The notes beneath the pieces are model-generated. The model searched no databases. It was not told where the DNA came from and saw nothing but the letters and a program-made list of their open reading frames with translations. Positions 21,253-21,274 of a DNA stretch of 21,274 bases are shown here, in pieces. A program made the position numbers and the translations under genes. The DNA is taken from the NCBI RefSeq assembly GCF_002224125.1, contig NZ_NCSM01000033.1, positions 1-21,274 of the forward strand, in the 5' to 3' direction. This DNA comes from Streptomyces sp. NBS 14/10. Lineage in GTDB: Bacteria > Actinomycetota > Actinomycetes > Streptomycetales > Streptomycetaceae. The stretch's first letter is position 1. Every line of letters begins with the position of its first letter.

Positions 21253-21274
21253 TTCGGGTGTTCGGTTGCTGTTT
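21253..21274. repeat. Right terminal inverted repeat (22 bp)
   Basis: This is the exact reverse complement of bases 1-22. The match ends at 21253; the next two bases inward (GG, read from the end) differ from AA at the left. No other copy was noticed in the window. Confidence 0.8.

Noticed and set aside
1..21274. Integrase, excisionase pair, attachment sites, tRNA or rRNA genes, insertion sequences
   Set aside because: No tyrosine or serine recombinase, transposase or tRNA-like sequence was found, so an integrative element is not supported, although the 37-759 protein has an excisionase-like helix-turn-helix.

Overview
The window reads as a complete or nearly complete 21.3-kb extrachromosomal element of a high-GC actinomycete, most probably Streptomyces or a close relative. 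Base composition, heavy use of GTG and one likely TTG start, stop/start overlaps (GTGA, ATGA, TGAGTG) and several protein families typical of Streptomyces mobile elements support this. The two ends are a perfect 22-bp inverted repeat (1-22 and 21253-21274). Either the molecule is linear with very short terminal inverted repeats, or it is a circle opened exactly at the centre of a 44-bp palindrome. A Tpg-like/Tap-like gene pair (terminal protein and telomere-associated protein of linear Streptomyces replicons) favours linear. A gene whose start codon lies only about 36 bp from the left end, with no room for a promoter, argues for a circle or for missing terminal sequence.

Layout. 37-759 (+): helix-turn-helix protein of an actinobacterial mobile-element family. 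847-3125 (-): tap-like then tpg-like genes, overlapping by 4 bp. 3330-10972 (-): seven-gene transfer operon with a TraB/FtsK-type DNA-translocating ATPase, a VirD4-like membrane protein whose Walker A motif has been erased, a TrbL/VirB6-like polytopic protein and several small membrane proteins. I see no relaxase, as expected for TraB-type double-stranded DNA conjugation. 11134-12170 (-): ParA and a ribbon-helix-helix partner. 12318-17883 (-): eleven small, often membrane, genes of the kind linked to plasmid spread, running from a promoter at about 18040 to a U-tract terminator at 12262-12308. 18117-18962 (+): GntR/HutC repressor whose two 13-bp operator copies overlap that promoter. 19242-20993 (+): replication initiator-like protein with four iterons inside its own coding sequence, followed by an inverted repeat and a palindrome-rich right end.

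How it may work. The initiator and its internal iterons would start replication inside the molecule. The Tap/Tpg pair would complete or cap the ends if the molecule is linear. ParA plus the ribbon-helix-helix protein would partition it. The GntR protein would hold the spread operon off until transfer, and the TraB-like ATPase with its membrane partners would move the DNA between hyphae.

The most striking unexplained signal is a pentamer, CACTG, repeated at exactly 9-bp steps at four intergenic places: the tpg 3' end, upstream of tap, upstream of the transfer operon, and in the parA promoter. In several places it forms long perfect palindromes of direct then inverted copies. I propose it is the binding site of the ribbon-helix-helix partition protein, acting both as a dispersed centromere and as a plasmid-wide operator. 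All functions are inferred from sequence reading only; no database search was run.
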